From positions 1 through 30,440 of IMG/VR virus record IMGVR_UViG_3300044731_000442: DNA of 30,440 nucleotides, one strand, 5' to 3'. This document shows positions 13,066-20,248 of the stretch, piece after piece. The first letter of the stretch is position 1. Each line of letters begins with the position of its first letter. Below the pieces are notes generated by a model, which saw nothing but the letters and a program-made list of their open reading frames with translations, was not told the origin of the DNA and made no database searches. The DNA comes from a virus. The position numbers and the translations under genes were made by a program.

Positions 13066-13263
13066 ACCCCCTATTCCTTTTTGCAAGAACTCGTGGATAG
13101 GCTTTCGGGCCTTCTTGCAGATTTTGACAAGCATGCCGTAACGAATAGTCTCCGGATTGTGGTAGTACTTCGATGCGGTTGGGTAGCTTACTTTCATCTT
13201 GTCTCCAAACGCTTGGATAGTTCCGTAGTGGAAGTCGATGAGTTGTTGGATTGGGTGTTTCAT
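13057..13263 (-). CDS. Cro/CI-type HTH regulator
   Basis: The product has 68 residues and consists of little more than a helix-turn-helix: FGDKMKVSYPTASKYYHNPETI (about 19-40), followed by GMLVKICKKARKPIHEFLQ. The recognition helix is the VSYPTASKYY region. Such Cro-sized proteins repress phage promoters as dimers. It lies inside the early operon, so it could limit the operon from a site near 15474-15503. No partner repressor is seen, so it does not by itself indicate lysogeny. The start overlaps the exonuclease stop by four bases. Confidence 0.7.
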   Translation of the reverse strand: MKHPIQQLIDFHYGTIQAFGDKMKVSYPTASKYYHNPETIRYGMLVKICKKARKPIHEFLQKGIGGEL

Positions 13264-13973
13264 TTGAAAAGGTTGTTATTCATCCATTCACGGGCTTCCA
13301 TGACCCGTTGGTAGATTCGGTTAATATCGGATTCATTTCGCTCAACGTGGATGGTGTACACGCGATCTTTTAACGGGATGTCGTTGTACTTTCCAAGTTT
13401 ATCGATTTCTTCGCAGGCCTCAATGAAGTCGGGGTGATTATCATCGATCAATCCCATCTTCCAATGTAGTTTGCGTTTCTCATCGTTCAAAAGCGTGTCG
13501 GGTGTATCTACGAGGCAATAGGCAAGCGTTGCGGATTGTGCGCCAGTTAGTGCCATATATCCAGTCAATTGCCAGTAGTACAGCTTGTTCATGTCCTTGC
13601 CACGGGTGCGGAAGTAGGTGAAGATATCCCACGAACTTTTGATGTCGATTATCTTGTCGGCATTGTCAATCGATGCACCTTGGAATAGGTCGGGTGTGCC
13701 TTTGATGTAGTCGTTGGACAGGTGCTTTTCATTCTTGGTGAAGAACTCCTTATTCACGCGGCTAAACAAAGTAATGGAATCTTCCTCAACTTGGTTTCCT
13801 TTTGAGATGTACTTGTTGAAGATTTCCGTTTTGCGACCATAAACCTCGCTTACATACACATCAGCAAGATGCGCTTTTGTGGTTTCCGAAATTGCCTCGG
13901 ACTTCGATCGCGGTTCAGTCATCAGATGCCCCAATGAGGAGCATCTGAATTTGATTTGGTCGGCGTTATTCAT
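13260..13973 (-). CDS. YqaJ/lambda-exonuclease-like recombination nuclease
   Basis: The product has 237 residues from the ATG at 13973. A GTG two codons earlier is excluded because it overlaps the Shine-Dalgarno AGGAGG at 13979-13984, which is spaced five bases from the ATG. The PD-(D/E)XK core is visible: Glu near 63-64, GTPD with Asp95, and IIDIK with Asp110 and Lys112, then a Tyr/Trp-rich segment (YYWQLTGYMALTG). It would resect double-stranded ends to make 3' overhangs for RecT, whose gene is directly upstream and overlaps it by eight bases. This pair is the phage recombination module. Confidence 0.85.
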   Translation of the reverse strand: MNNADQIKFRCSSLGHLMTEPRSKSEAISETTKAHLADVYVSEVYGRKTEIFNKYISKGNQVEEDSITLFSRVNKEFFTKNEKHLSNDYIKGTPDLFQGASIDNADKIIDIKSSWDIFTYFRTRGKDMNKLYYWQLTGYMALTGAQSATLAYCLVDTPDTLLNDEKRKLHWKMGLIDDNHPDFIEACEEIDKLGKYNDIPLKDRVYTIHVERNESDINRIYQRVMEAREWMNNNLFK

Positions 13974-14817
13974 TGGCACCTCCTAGCATTTCTATTTTGT
14001 CCACAATGTCACCTGCGATTTGGTCGATGATCTCTTTCGACAACTGACCGCGAAGGCTGTTAACCTCGTCAATGGTCGTGCAGTCAGCAAGCATCAGTTG
14101 AGCACGCTCCACTTCTTTGTCTATGTCGGCGCCAGTAACGTCGATGTATTCAACGTCGCTGCCAGTGTCATTCTTTATGATCGCTTGGTCAACTACCATC
14201 GCTGTCTGCATTTCAACCGAAAGCATGCCCCAAGTGGATAGCGTGTTTTTGAGCACGGTCTTTTTGGCCATCTTATCGAAGTCATCTTTCCAAGGGCCGG
14301 TGTTGAATGATTTGGAAAAACGCTTGCCGTGCGCAACTACTTTCTCAATGGGCCAATAGTCGAACTTTTCAAAGCCGTTGAGCATTTTGAAGTAGGCGCA
14401 ATAGCCAACGATCTTGCCCGTGCCCACGATGCTCATTTCAGCGTCTAGGACCTCGGTTAATGCGTTCCACGATTTGAACTGGTTTTCATACACCTCCACC
14501 ACGTTAATGCGAAGGTATTGCCCTGTGCGTTGTGCAAGTTCAATCAATCCTTTGTAGCCGATTTGAAACTGCGCTTTTCCCGAATAAGGCACGATCCAAG
14601 CCTTGCCCAAGGAATTATTCAAGGGAAGGTCAAGAACGGCAGCAGTAGCCGCGCAGTTGTAGATACTTGCCGCATCTGCTTTGGCCAGTAGGTTGTTGTT
14701 GGTCACAATTTGCAGAACCGATGTAATGAACTGCGGTGCGCGCTTTCCAAGGAGTTCTTGGAATTTCTTTTGTACGGAATCTTGCGCGAAAAATTCCTTT
14801 GTGGTTAAATTACTCAT
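13966..14817 (-). CDS. recT: RecT single-strand annealing protein
   Basis: The product has 283 residues and a clear RecT pattern: an N-terminal helix (FFAQDSVQKKFQELLGKRAPQFITSVLQ), NNNLLAKADAASIYNCAATAAVLDLPLN (about 40-67), then AWIVPYSGKAQFQIGYKGLIELAQRTGQ (about 73-100), and MAKKTVLKN near 200-215. It anneals complementary single strands exposed by the exonuclease encoded next. The two genes are in the usual order for RecE/RecT-type modules, with an eight-base overlap. A short acidic C-terminal extension (about 225-283) follows the core. Confidence 0.93.
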   Translation of the reverse strand: MSNLTTKEFFAQDSVQKKFQELLGKRAPQFITSVLQIVTNNNLLAKADAASIYNCAATAAVLDLPLNNSLGKAWIVPYSGKAQFQIGYKGLIELAQRTGQYLRINVVEVYENQFKSWNALTEVLDAEMSIVGTGKIVGYCAYFKMLNGFEKFDYWPIEKVVAHGKRFSKSFNTGPWKDDFDKMAKKTVLKNTLSTWGMLSVEMQTAMVVDQAIIKNDTGSDVEYIDVTGADIDKEVERAQLMLADCTTIDEVNSLRGQLSKEIIDQIAGDIVDKIEMLGGANE

Positions 14818-15193
14818 ATCCTATTACTACATAATTGGTTACACTTTTCTTTTCTTTGAACCGATCGACGAACATGTAATGCGCTGAAATGGTCACATCA
14901 TCAATCCACCGATCATCTTCGATTTCTTTGTCGTGGCGCACCATTATTTCCAAGGTAAGGAAGCCCGTTGGAATGTACTCGGTGTGGGTGTAAGTAGATC
15001 GAAGTATCTCACGCCACTCATCGGCTGAACGCAGGGCCATTACCTCACGGATCGTTTTAACAGCGAACTCCTTTTCGCCCTCGGTCATGTGTCGGTAAGC
15101 AGGGGCCTTGGGTGACATTACCGAGTGGACGTATTTGGCCCAGTCGTTAAACGGGGGCTGCTCAATGGTGGTGGTGGATTGAATCTTAAGCAT
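14810..15193 (-). CDS. Hypothetical early protein upstream of RecT
   Basis: The product has 127 residues, mixed alpha/beta, with aromatic residues and no membrane segment. A central helix (TEGEKEFAVKTIREVMAL) and a beta-rich second half (TGFLTLEIMVRHDKEI onward) are seen. It overlaps both neighbours by eight bases, so it is part of the recombination operon. Its location would suit a helper of the RecT/exonuclease pair, but I recognise no family. Confidence 0.6.
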   Translation of the reverse strand: MLKIQSTTTIEQPPFNDWAKYVHSVMSPKAPAYRHMTEGEKEFAVKTIREVMALRSADEWREILRSTYTHTEYIPTGFLTLEIMVRHDKEIEDDRWIDDVTISAHYMFVDRFKEKKSVTNYVVIGYE

Positions 15194-15434
15194 TGTCCAC
15201 CTCCTGTTCGTTATCTTCGTGATCGTTTACAAGGTCTTGGAGCAGTTGCAGGGCTTTGCAGGCGTATTTGAGGGCCTTGTAATCGCGCTCAAATAATTCA
15301 AGTGAGGTTTCGTGCGTAAATGTGTTTTCGCCATTAGCCTTTGCAGTTTCAATTTTTTTGACCATGTGCTGAACCATAACCTTGGCTTGGTCGCGCATCG
15401 ATTCGATGAGCAAGATTTTCTCTGAATTTTTCAT
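15186..15434 (-). CDS. First gene of the early operon, small helical protein
   Basis: The product has 82 residues from the ATG at 15434. A start 14 codons upstream is rejected because it would lie in the promoter. The protein is almost wholly helical (MKNSEKILLIESMRDQAKVM, later LELFERDYKALKYACKALQLL) and has an acidic tail. It is the first product made from the promoter at 15474-15503. First early genes often act on the host, but no function can be read from the sequence. Confidence 0.65.
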   Translation of the reverse strand: MKNSEKILLIESMRDQAKVMVQHMVKKIETAKANGENTFTHETSLELFERDYKALKYACKALQLLQDLVNDHEDNEQEVDNA

Positions 15435-15473
15435 GTGATAATGATTTTTTTGTGTTACATTTGTTGAACGGCA

Positions 15474-15503
15474 CAAATATAGAACAAGTTTCTTTTATAG
15501 CAA
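15474..15503 (-). promoter_or_regulatory. Early promoter, TTG-N19-TATATTTG
   Basis: On the minus strand TTG (15501-15503) and TATATTTG (15474-15481) are 19 bases apart, the best match in the window to the Bacteroidota -33/-7 promoter. The ATG of the first early gene lies 39 bases downstream of the box. It points into the long minus-strand block and away from the sigma-like gene. Confidence 0.8.
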
Positions 15504-15532
15504 GTTTTTTTTATACTTTTTTCAAAGATATT

Positions 15533-16015
15533 TTGGAAAGTTTTGAAAATCAAATAAATATCCATTACAAAAAGTGGTTGAAATTTGCCAAGAAATTGTC
15601 AAACGATGATGAGGCGGTGGATATTTTGAACGACCTATTGGAGAAACTGCTCACCCGTTACAGGGATAAGGTTGAAGAATTGTCCAAGAGGGGCGAAGTT
15701 GACAAGTACGTGTGTCGTGGGATAATGAACAAGGCACTCGACAGGCGGAGAAGCTACCGCATGGTCGAGTTGAAGATTGACCTAGTGGACCAAGGCAGCG
15801 ACGCGATGGAAGTGGAGGCAAAGATGCAGTTGATTGAGTCGGGTTTGCGTTCGCTGACGTATGGGGATCGCGCTTTGATCCGTTACGAACTGGCGAATGT
15901 GGGAACGATTAAGCAGTTGGCCGTTGAGATAGGGGAGGACCCCGAATACCTCCGCCAAAAGTTGCATAGAGCGAAACAAAGATTGAAAGAAAATATATGG
16001 CATTTAGAGCAGTAG
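15533..16015 (+). CDS. ECF-like RNA polymerase sigma factor
   Basis: The product has about 160 residues. A region 2-like helix pair (WLKFAKKLSNDDEAVDILND, then YVCRGIMNKALDRRRSY) is followed by a region 4 HTH (LTYGDRALIRYEL, GTIKQLAVEIGEDPEYLRQKLHRAKQRL). Both parts of an ECF-type sigma are therefore present. The start is uncertain: there is no ATG. I favour the TTG at 15533 because the GTG at 15452 would place 27 Phe-rich residues across the early promoter. The gene stands opposite the early operon and ahead of all rightward genes, so it could switch host polymerase to late promoters. Its end overlaps the next gene by 19 bases. Confidence 0.72.
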   Translation: MESFENQINIHYKKWLKFAKKLSNDDEAVDILNDLLEKLLTRYRDKVEELSKRGEVDKYVCRGIMNKALDRRRSYRMVELKIDLVDQGSDAMEVEAKMQLIESGLRSLTYGDRALIRYELANVGTIKQLAVEIGEDPEYLRQKLHRAKQRLKENIWHLEQ

Positions 16016-16482
16016 TACCAAGTGAAGTCCAGGCGCAGCGAATGAAGATTTGCGAGGCGTGCAAGTGGTTCAAGGATTCCACCAAGTCCTGCGGAACACT
16101 CATCACCCAAGCCTTCAAGGACAGGGTGGGCGAAGTTGACGCGGTTGAGGTCAAGGGCAATGTGGTGCGTCACTATCGCAAACCGATCAAGTTATGCGGG
16201 TGCTACATGCCTGCAAAAACGGAGCTTGCATGGGCATCGTGTCCTGCGGAAAAATGGGGCACGTTCGGCCTTGGTCACAAGGAACTGGCGCGGTTGAAAA
16301 CAATAGCCTTGGAACTCAAACGCACGGGCAGGCTTGAACTTGGTTCGGAGAAAGCGATCATGTTCAAACTTTACCTTTCAAAACTGACAGGAAAGAACGT
16401 AGAACTCACGAATTGCCCTAGTTGCATCAACGAACTCCTTGAACTATCTTTGTCAGCAACGGCAGAAATCGAAATCGAATAA
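15997..16482 (+). CDS. Cys-rich putative zinc-binding protein
   Basis: The product has 161 residues. Cys pairs at 19/22, 67/69 and 140/143, plus Cys32 and Cys82, suggest one or two structural zinc sites. KICEACKWFKDSTKSCGT and LCGCYMPAKTELAWASCPA are its most distinctive stretches, and I recall similar ones in unnamed proteins of flavobacterial phages. The C-terminal half is helical and Lys/Leu-rich. It lies just after the sigma-like gene with a 19-base overlap, so it may be a regulator of late genes. The function is unknown. Confidence 0.65.
   Translation: MAFRAVVPSEVQAQRMKICEACKWFKDSTKSCGTLITQAFKDRVGEVDAVEVKGNVVRHYRKPIKLCGCYMPAKTELAWASCPAEKWGTFGLGHKELARLKTIALELKRTGRLELGSEKAIMFKLYLSKLTGKNVELTNCPSCINELLELSLSATAEIEIE
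16422..16452 (+). promoter_or_regulatory. Promoter candidate, TTG-N20-TATCTTTG
   Basis: TTG (16422-16424) and TATCTTTG (16445-16452) are 20 bases apart and lie 41 bases before the ATG at 16494. The site is inside the coding end of the Cys-rich gene, so chance cannot be excluded. If real it would drive the late operon that starts with the DUF1508-like gene. Confidence 0.4.
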
Positions 16483-16493
16483 ATCAAACATAA

Positions 16494-16769
16494 ATGAAGA
16501 AACCACACATCAAAATCGTTGATTCCATCGCCCGACCATTCAGAGGTCAGGGATCGGCACGAAAAGTAAAGGGCTACCGCGTTCAACTCGTGGCCGGCAA
16601 TGGCGAAATCTTGCAAATCTCCGAACAACTCGAATCGGTGGCAGCCGTTAAAAAACACATTCTTGCACTTGGAAAGGTGTTCGCTATCGCAGCGGCTTGG
16701 GAACTTTGGTCAGTTGTGAAGGTAGTTGACGAAACCAAGGACAAAGTTTGGAAAAACCCGCTGCCATGA
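16494..16769 (+). CDS. DUF1508/YegP-like small protein
   Basis: The product has 91 residues. The stretch VKGYRVQLVAGNGEILQISEQLESVAAVKKHI (about 25-56) has the beta-hairpin plus helix pattern of the DUF1508/YegP unit. The biochemical function of that family is unknown. The last 25 residues form a hydrophobic then charged tail with two Trp. Its stop overlaps the next start by four bases (ATGA at 16766-16769). Confidence 0.6.
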   Translation: MKKPHIKIVDSIARPFRGQGSARKVKGYRVQLVAGNGEILQISEQLESVAAVKKHILALGKVFAIAAAWELWSVVKVVDETKDKVWKNPLP

Positions 16770-17044
16770 CCTACATCCACACACCCACGGGCCAAGTAGT
16801 CGAGGCCGTTCAATGGAAAAAAACAAACTTCAAAGAGGTTTGGACCTTGACAGGCGGGCAGGTGCAGCAGTCAAAGACTGGTGTGATGGGCATGCGCGTG
16901 AAGGGCAATTATTGGCCCATTGAGTTTGGCGAATGGGTAATCAAAACCACCGATGGAGACCTGCACGTTCATTCGGAGCGTTATTTTGAGGGGCATTATC
17001 GGCAAAAAATAGCAATCCAAGAAAATTGCGGTGTTAACACTTAG
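16766..17044 (+). CDS. Conserved small phage protein
   Basis: The product has 92 residues from the ATG at 16766. A TTG six codons upstream is less likely because ATG coupling to the previous stop is perfect. The sequence follows a pattern common in phages of many hosts: VVEAVQWKKTNFKEVWTLTGG, a central basic beta segment, then GEWVIKTTDGDLHVHSERYFEGHY. It is a small beta protein of unknown function. It is followed by TerS after six bases, with a 10-bp palindrome covering its last codons. Confidence 0.65.
   Translation: MTYIHTPTGQVVEAVQWKKTNFKEVWTLTGGQVQQSKTGVMGMRVKGNYWPIEFGEWVIKTTDGDLHVHSERYFEGHYRQKIAIQENCGVNT
17031..17040. promoter_or_regulatory. 10-bp perfect palindrome before TerS
   Basis: GTGTTAACAC is a perfect palindrome ten bases before the TerS start codon. 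It covers the last codons of the upstream gene. It may be a protein-binding site, perhaps for TerS at a packaging start or for a regulator, or it may be chance. Confidence 0.3.
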
Positions 17045-17050
17045 AGGGAT

Positions 17051-17467
17051 ATGGCACGAGGATCAGTTGAAAAACCAATATTGGGCGAATTAGGACGCAA
17101 AAAGGGCGAAATGCTCCAAGCACTCAGGCAATCGCGCGGCATTGTCAGGGCAGCGTGCGAACTCGTGGGCATCACGCGCTACCAACATGACGACTGGATG
17201 CGTGACGATCCCGATTACCGATCGTGTTATCAGTCTATCCGAGAGGACCGCACCGACTTTGTTGAAGAACAAATGATAAAGTTGATCGAAGGTGCGGAAT
17301 ATGAGGTAATGACCGAGGCAGGCATTCAGACGTTAAGGGATGCCCCGTGCAAGTCAACGATCAAGTTCTACCTAGAATCCCAAGCGAAGGGTCGTGGTTA
17401 CGTAACCCGCCAAGAAATCACAGGCGCCGATGGTGGTGCCGTCACAATAGTTTTAAGCGATGTTTAG
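17051..17467 (+). CDS. terS: Terminase small subunit
   Basis: The product has 138 residues. An N-terminal HTH (MLQALRQSRGIVRAACELVGITRYQHDDWM, about 18-48) is followed by a central oligomerisation helix (TDFVEEQMIKLIEGA) and a C-terminal segment (IKFYLESQAKGRGYVTRQEI) of the phBC6A51/TerS type. It would recognise the packaging site and stimulate the large subunit. The large subunit gene is 11 kb away and on the other strand (28374-29735), which is unusual. The stop overlaps the next gene by eight bases. Confidence 0.8.
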   Translation: MARGSVEKPILGELGRKKGEMLQALRQSRGIVRAACELVGITRYQHDDWMRDDPDYRSCYQSIREDRTDFVEEQMIKLIEGAEYEVMTEAGIQTLRDAPCKSTIKFYLESQAKGRGYVTRQEITGADGGAVTIVLSDV

Positions 17468-18116
17468 AAGAATAACCGAAGTCCTCACCAAGCCTTGGAG
17501 AACCAAGAAGGTGCAAACCGAAGGCAAGGTCTACACCATTCCCGTTTCCTTTTCTCAGGTCACACTTGGCCAGTACATCAAATGGCAAAAGGCGCAGAAC
17601 GATGCGCAGAAGTGCGCCGCAGCGATGAGCGTGCCGGTGGATGAGGTGATGAAGATACAGGCGCAGGACGTTCGGACCATCGTTGATTCGTTCTCCCTTG
17701 TCATCGAAAACGAAAGCCAGCGCCACAAGAAGATTATCCATCTGAACGGGCGCAAGTACGGATTCATTCCAAACCCGACGCGAATATCGTTCGGGGATTA
17801 CGTAACCTTGGACGACTTCAACCGCGTCACCTTCGAGCAGAACGATTGGGAATACCTTGCCAAAATGATGTGCGTGCTCTTTCGCCCCGTGACCTTCACG
17901 ATCAACGACAACTACCGAGTGGAGCCGTTCAAAGAAGAAATGCTCACCGAGAACCTTCCCGACATCCTATCAATGTCAATGGCTGACGTGAATGGTGCGC
18001 TGCTTTTTTTTTCGACCTACGAAGCCGACTTATTGACCGCTTCCCGAAGATTTTTGACGGAAGTATCGAACGAGTTGAGGAAGGAGAAGAACCCACACCC
18101 GACGACTTCGATTTGA
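17460..18116 (+). CDS. Tail assembly chaperone, short form (G-like)
   Basis: The product has 218 residues, soluble and alpha/beta. It begins with a 20-residue basic part, then KVYTIPVSFSQVTLGQYIKW and a helix-rich core. It ends in a zero-frame tail (after GALLFFSTYEADL, about 178-190) that is basic and probably unstructured. The gene precedes the tail block by the same logic as lambda G. A run of nine T at 18004-18012 near its end is a slippery site, and a well-formed frame continues in -1. Chaperones of this type coat the tape measure during tail assembly. The short form would be the major product. Confidence 0.75.
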   Translation: MFRRITEVLTKPWRTKKVQTEGKVYTIPVSFSQVTLGQYIKWQKAQNDAQKCAAAMSVPVDEVMKIQAQDVRTIVDSFSLVIENESQRHKKIIHLNGRKYGFIPNPTRISFGDYVTLDDFNRVTFEQNDWEYLAKMMCVLFRPVTFTINDNYRVEPFKEEMLTENLPDILSMSMADVNGALLFFSTYEADLLTASRRFLTEVSNELRKEKNPHPTTSI

Positions 18117-18289
18117 CCAAGTGGGGATGGCTGCACGTTTATATGTCAGTGAGCGGACGTGACTTCACGAAGTTTGAGCAGATAAGCACAATCGCAGCAG
18201 AGGAAGTGTTTACTTACATGAGTTACTTAATGGATCACAACCAATATGAGCAGTATCGCGCAAGTCAGTTACAACGTCGTTATAGATAG
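17460..18289 (+). CDS. Tail assembly chaperone, -1 frameshift form (GT-like)
   Basis: The zero frame reads CTT TTT TTT TCG at 18003-18014, containing the heptamer T TTT TTT (18005-18011). A -1 shift there joins residue 184 to 92 further codons ending at TAG 18287-18289, giving about 276 residues. The -1 frame is plainly coding: it runs RSRLIDRFPKIFDGSIERVE, then an acidic stretch, then DLTKWGWLHVYMSVSGRDF and EEVFTYMSYLMDHNQYEQYR, the usual style of the T part. No stand-alone gene start fits it well, and without it 18117-18245 would be empty. The T part overlaps the next gene by 44 bases. Confidence 0.78.
18005..18011 (+). promoter_or_regulatory. Slippery heptamer for -1 frameshift
   Basis: T TTT TTT in the zero frame lies in a run of nine T (18004-18012), followed by CGAC. 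Both tRNAs keep full pairing after slipping back one base. No strong Shine-Dalgarno stimulator is seen upstream and no strong hairpin is obvious downstream by eye. Confidence 0.75.
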
Positions 18290-19754
18290 GTTTCGAGCAT
18301 TCGCAACGGGCCACCAAATGATCAACTCGTTTTCGCACGGGCAAATCTCACTTGTGGACCTTCCCAAGGATAAAGAGTACCCCGCGATGCACGTTGTTCC
18401 CGGTCAAGTGTTGCTCGATCGCGGTCAACGGCAGTTCACTTTTGATATCTTATTCTTTGACAAGCCACGAAGCAAAGAGGACGAAAGCGACTATCAAAAA
18501 GAGGTGATAAGCGATTGCGTGCGACTTGCCGAAGATTTGTTGTACGAGATCAAAGTAGGTAACGTGTTGTTTGGAAAGGATGTTGACGTTCAATACAACA
18601 ACACGATCGATCCATTCATGGAAGGCTTCGCTCAGGTGGTTACGGGCGTCACGTTGTCGGGTATTCAGATAACGGTTCAAAACGGGTGGAACGCGTGCGA
18701 TATTCCCGCTACCTATTCACCCGGTGCAGGTAGTGGTTCGGGTGGCAGCGGTTCGGGTGCGGGTGGCATTGTTTTGAAAGTGAACAGCACCAACAACGTA
18801 ATCCAAAACGTTCTCAATCTTGTCAACGGCACCAACATCACAATTACCGACCTTGGTGATGGCCGCGTGCGAATAAGCGCAACGGGCGGTGGTGGAGGCG
18901 GTGCAGACTGGGGATCGATCGGCGGAGATATCGACGATCAAACCGATTTGATTTCGCGTTTGGATGCTATCATCACGTCGGTATCAACCGAGGCAACAGC
19001 AAGGGCGAACGCTGATGCAACATTGCAGACGAATATCAACCAAGTAGCTGCGAACCTTGCGACCGAAACCACAGCAAGGATGAATGGCGATGCGACCAAC
19101 GCCACCGATCTGACGAACCACGTCAACAACACGAGCAACCCGCACGCAACGACCAAGGCGCAGGTGGGATTGGGTAACGTGCAGAATGTGGACACAACGA
19201 CCACGGCCAACATAACCGATTCAACGAATAAGCGATTTGTGACGGACGCGCAGTTGGCAGTTGTCAATCAAACATCCAACACCAATACAGGCGACGAAAC
19301 CACCGCGTCGATCCAGTCCAAGCGACCGATCAAAACATTGAACGGAAACTCACTCGAAGGCACGGGCAATGTGGCAATCAGTCAAGTGGTAAGGGTGACG
19401 TTTACGACGCACTTAATCAGCGCGAACACTACCAATTTCATGACCACGCTTGGTCAAGTTGACGCCAACCAAGGTAACGCGCAATGGGCCGCTGAACACG
19501 CGATGACATTCACCGCTATTGTGATTCGTATTCGGACCGCAATGCCTGCGGGTGTATCTTGCATCTACACGTTACAGCGAAATGGCGTGGACACAGCACT
19601 CACTTTGACCATCCCCGCAAATAGCGCTATTGGTACATACACGGCAACAGGCAGCGTAGCCTTTGCGCAAGGTGACTTGGTGTCGTTCAAGCGTCAAAAC
19701 ACAGGGGCCTCAAACTCCGCGCAGCATCTTCAACTAGCACTTGTTTACCAATGA
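18246..19754 (+). CDS. Tail terminator-like domain fused to a tail fibre
   Basis: The product has 502 residues in distinct parts. Residues 1-155 form a soluble alpha/beta domain (from SIAQVSYNVVIDRFRAFATG to GWNACDIP) of a type that occurs alone near tail genes of Bacteroidota phages, and looks like a tail completion/terminator protein. A Gly/Ser linker spans 158-174. Next comes a fibre: a beta segment, a Gly run (214-219), two STEATARANADA-type repeats (about 247-285), and NHVNNTSNPHATTKAQVGLG (291-310), the phage tail collar/fibre repeat. The last 120 residues (VVRVTFTTHL onward) look like a receptor-binding knob. The start overlaps the GT extension by 44 bases, and the stop overlaps the next gene by four. 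Confidence 0.68.
   Translation: MSSIAQVSYNVVIDRFRAFATGHQMINSFSHGQISLVDLPKDKEYPAMHVVPGQVLLDRGQRQFTFDILFFDKPRSKEDESDYQKEVISDCVRLAEDLLYEIKVGNVLFGKDVDVQYNNTIDPFMEGFAQVVTGVTLSGIQITVQNGWNACDIPATYSPGAGSGSGGSGSGAGGIVLKVNSTNNVIQNVLNLVNGTNITITDLGDGRVRISATGGGGGGADWGSIGGDIDDQTDLISRLDAIITSVSTEATARANADATLQTNINQVAANLATETTARMNGDATNATDLTNHVNNTSNPHATTKAQVGLGNVQNVDTTTTANITDSTNKRFVTDAQLAVVNQTSNTNTGDETTASIQSKRPIKTLNGNSLEGTGNVAISQVVRVTFTTHLISANTTNFMTTLGQVDANQGNAQWAAEHAMTFTAIVIRIRTAMPAGVSCIYTLQRNGVDTALTLTIPANSAIGTYTATGSVAFAQGDLVSFKRQNTGASNSAQHLQLALVYQ
18721..18772 (+). repeat. Gly/Ser codon repeat encoding a linker
   Basis: GGT and TCG/AGC codons alternate here and encode the flexible joint between the terminator-like and fibre parts of the 18246 gene. 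The pattern marks the fusion point and is low in complexity. Confidence 0.6.
18987..19097 (+). repeat. Imperfect 36-bp repeat in the fibre gene
   Basis: 18987-19022 and 19062-19097 match at 26 of 36 bases and encode related 12-residue units (TEATARANADAT and TETTARMNGDAT). The spacing is in frame, so this is a protein repeat in the trimeric shaft. Confidence 0.7.
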
Positions 19755-20248
19755 TAGAAGATTTCGCACAACGGGTAATAGAACGGGCGCGTTTTAACTT
19801 AAAAGTGAAACGCTCGATCAACGGCAAGATGCGCAACAGGTACGCAAGCGGAAAGCTGTACAATTCATTGACGTTTACCATAAATTACAAAGCCCGTTCA
19901 ACCGAGATATTGTTCGGTGCCAGCGGTGAAGCGAAGTATTATGCTGACGTTGTTGAAGAGGGTCGAAAGCCAAACTCCAAGCCACCGCCAGTTAAAAAAA
20001 TCATGGATTGGATGGAGGAAAAACCCGTTCGTTTACGCGGCCCGAAAGGAGGGTTCGTTAAAACCACTCCCGAAGGTTTGAGGTCGGCAGCATTCGCAAT
20101 AGCCAAGGCCATAGGAAAACGCGGGATTGTAGGCATTCACTTTATGAAGGATGCGATCGAAGAAGAACTACTGGCAGCGGGCGAAGATTTTACCAACCAA
20201 TTAGTGAAAGATTTACAAATTAAAATAGATACAATCGAATGGCGATAA
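19751..20248 (+). CDS. HK97 gp10-like head closure/tail completion protein
   Basis: The product has 165 residues. The order of features fits the gp10 group: an N-terminal basic helix (DFAQRVIERARFNLKVK), a GKLYNSLTFTI strand segment, then GEAKYYADVVEEGRKP, the conserved Tyr-Ala-x-x-V-E-x-G core (about 60-72), and a C-terminal FMKDAIEEEL helix. Such proteins join head and tail or complete the tail tube. The start overlaps the fibre stop (ATGA), and the stop overlaps the next start by ten bases. Confidence 0.72.
   Translation: MIEDFAQRVIERARFNLKVKRSINGKMRNRYASGKLYNSLTFTINYKARSTEILFGASGEAKYYADVVEEGRKPNSKPPPVKKIMDWMEEKPVRLRGPKGGFVKTTPEGLRSAAFAIAKAIGKRGIVGIHFMKDAIEEELLAAGEDFTNQLVKDLQIKIDTIEWR

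Noticed and set aside
15452-15532. N-terminal extension of the sigma-like protein from GTG 15452
   Set aside because: It would place 27 Phe-rich residues across the early promoter and add nothing that looks like a sigma domain.
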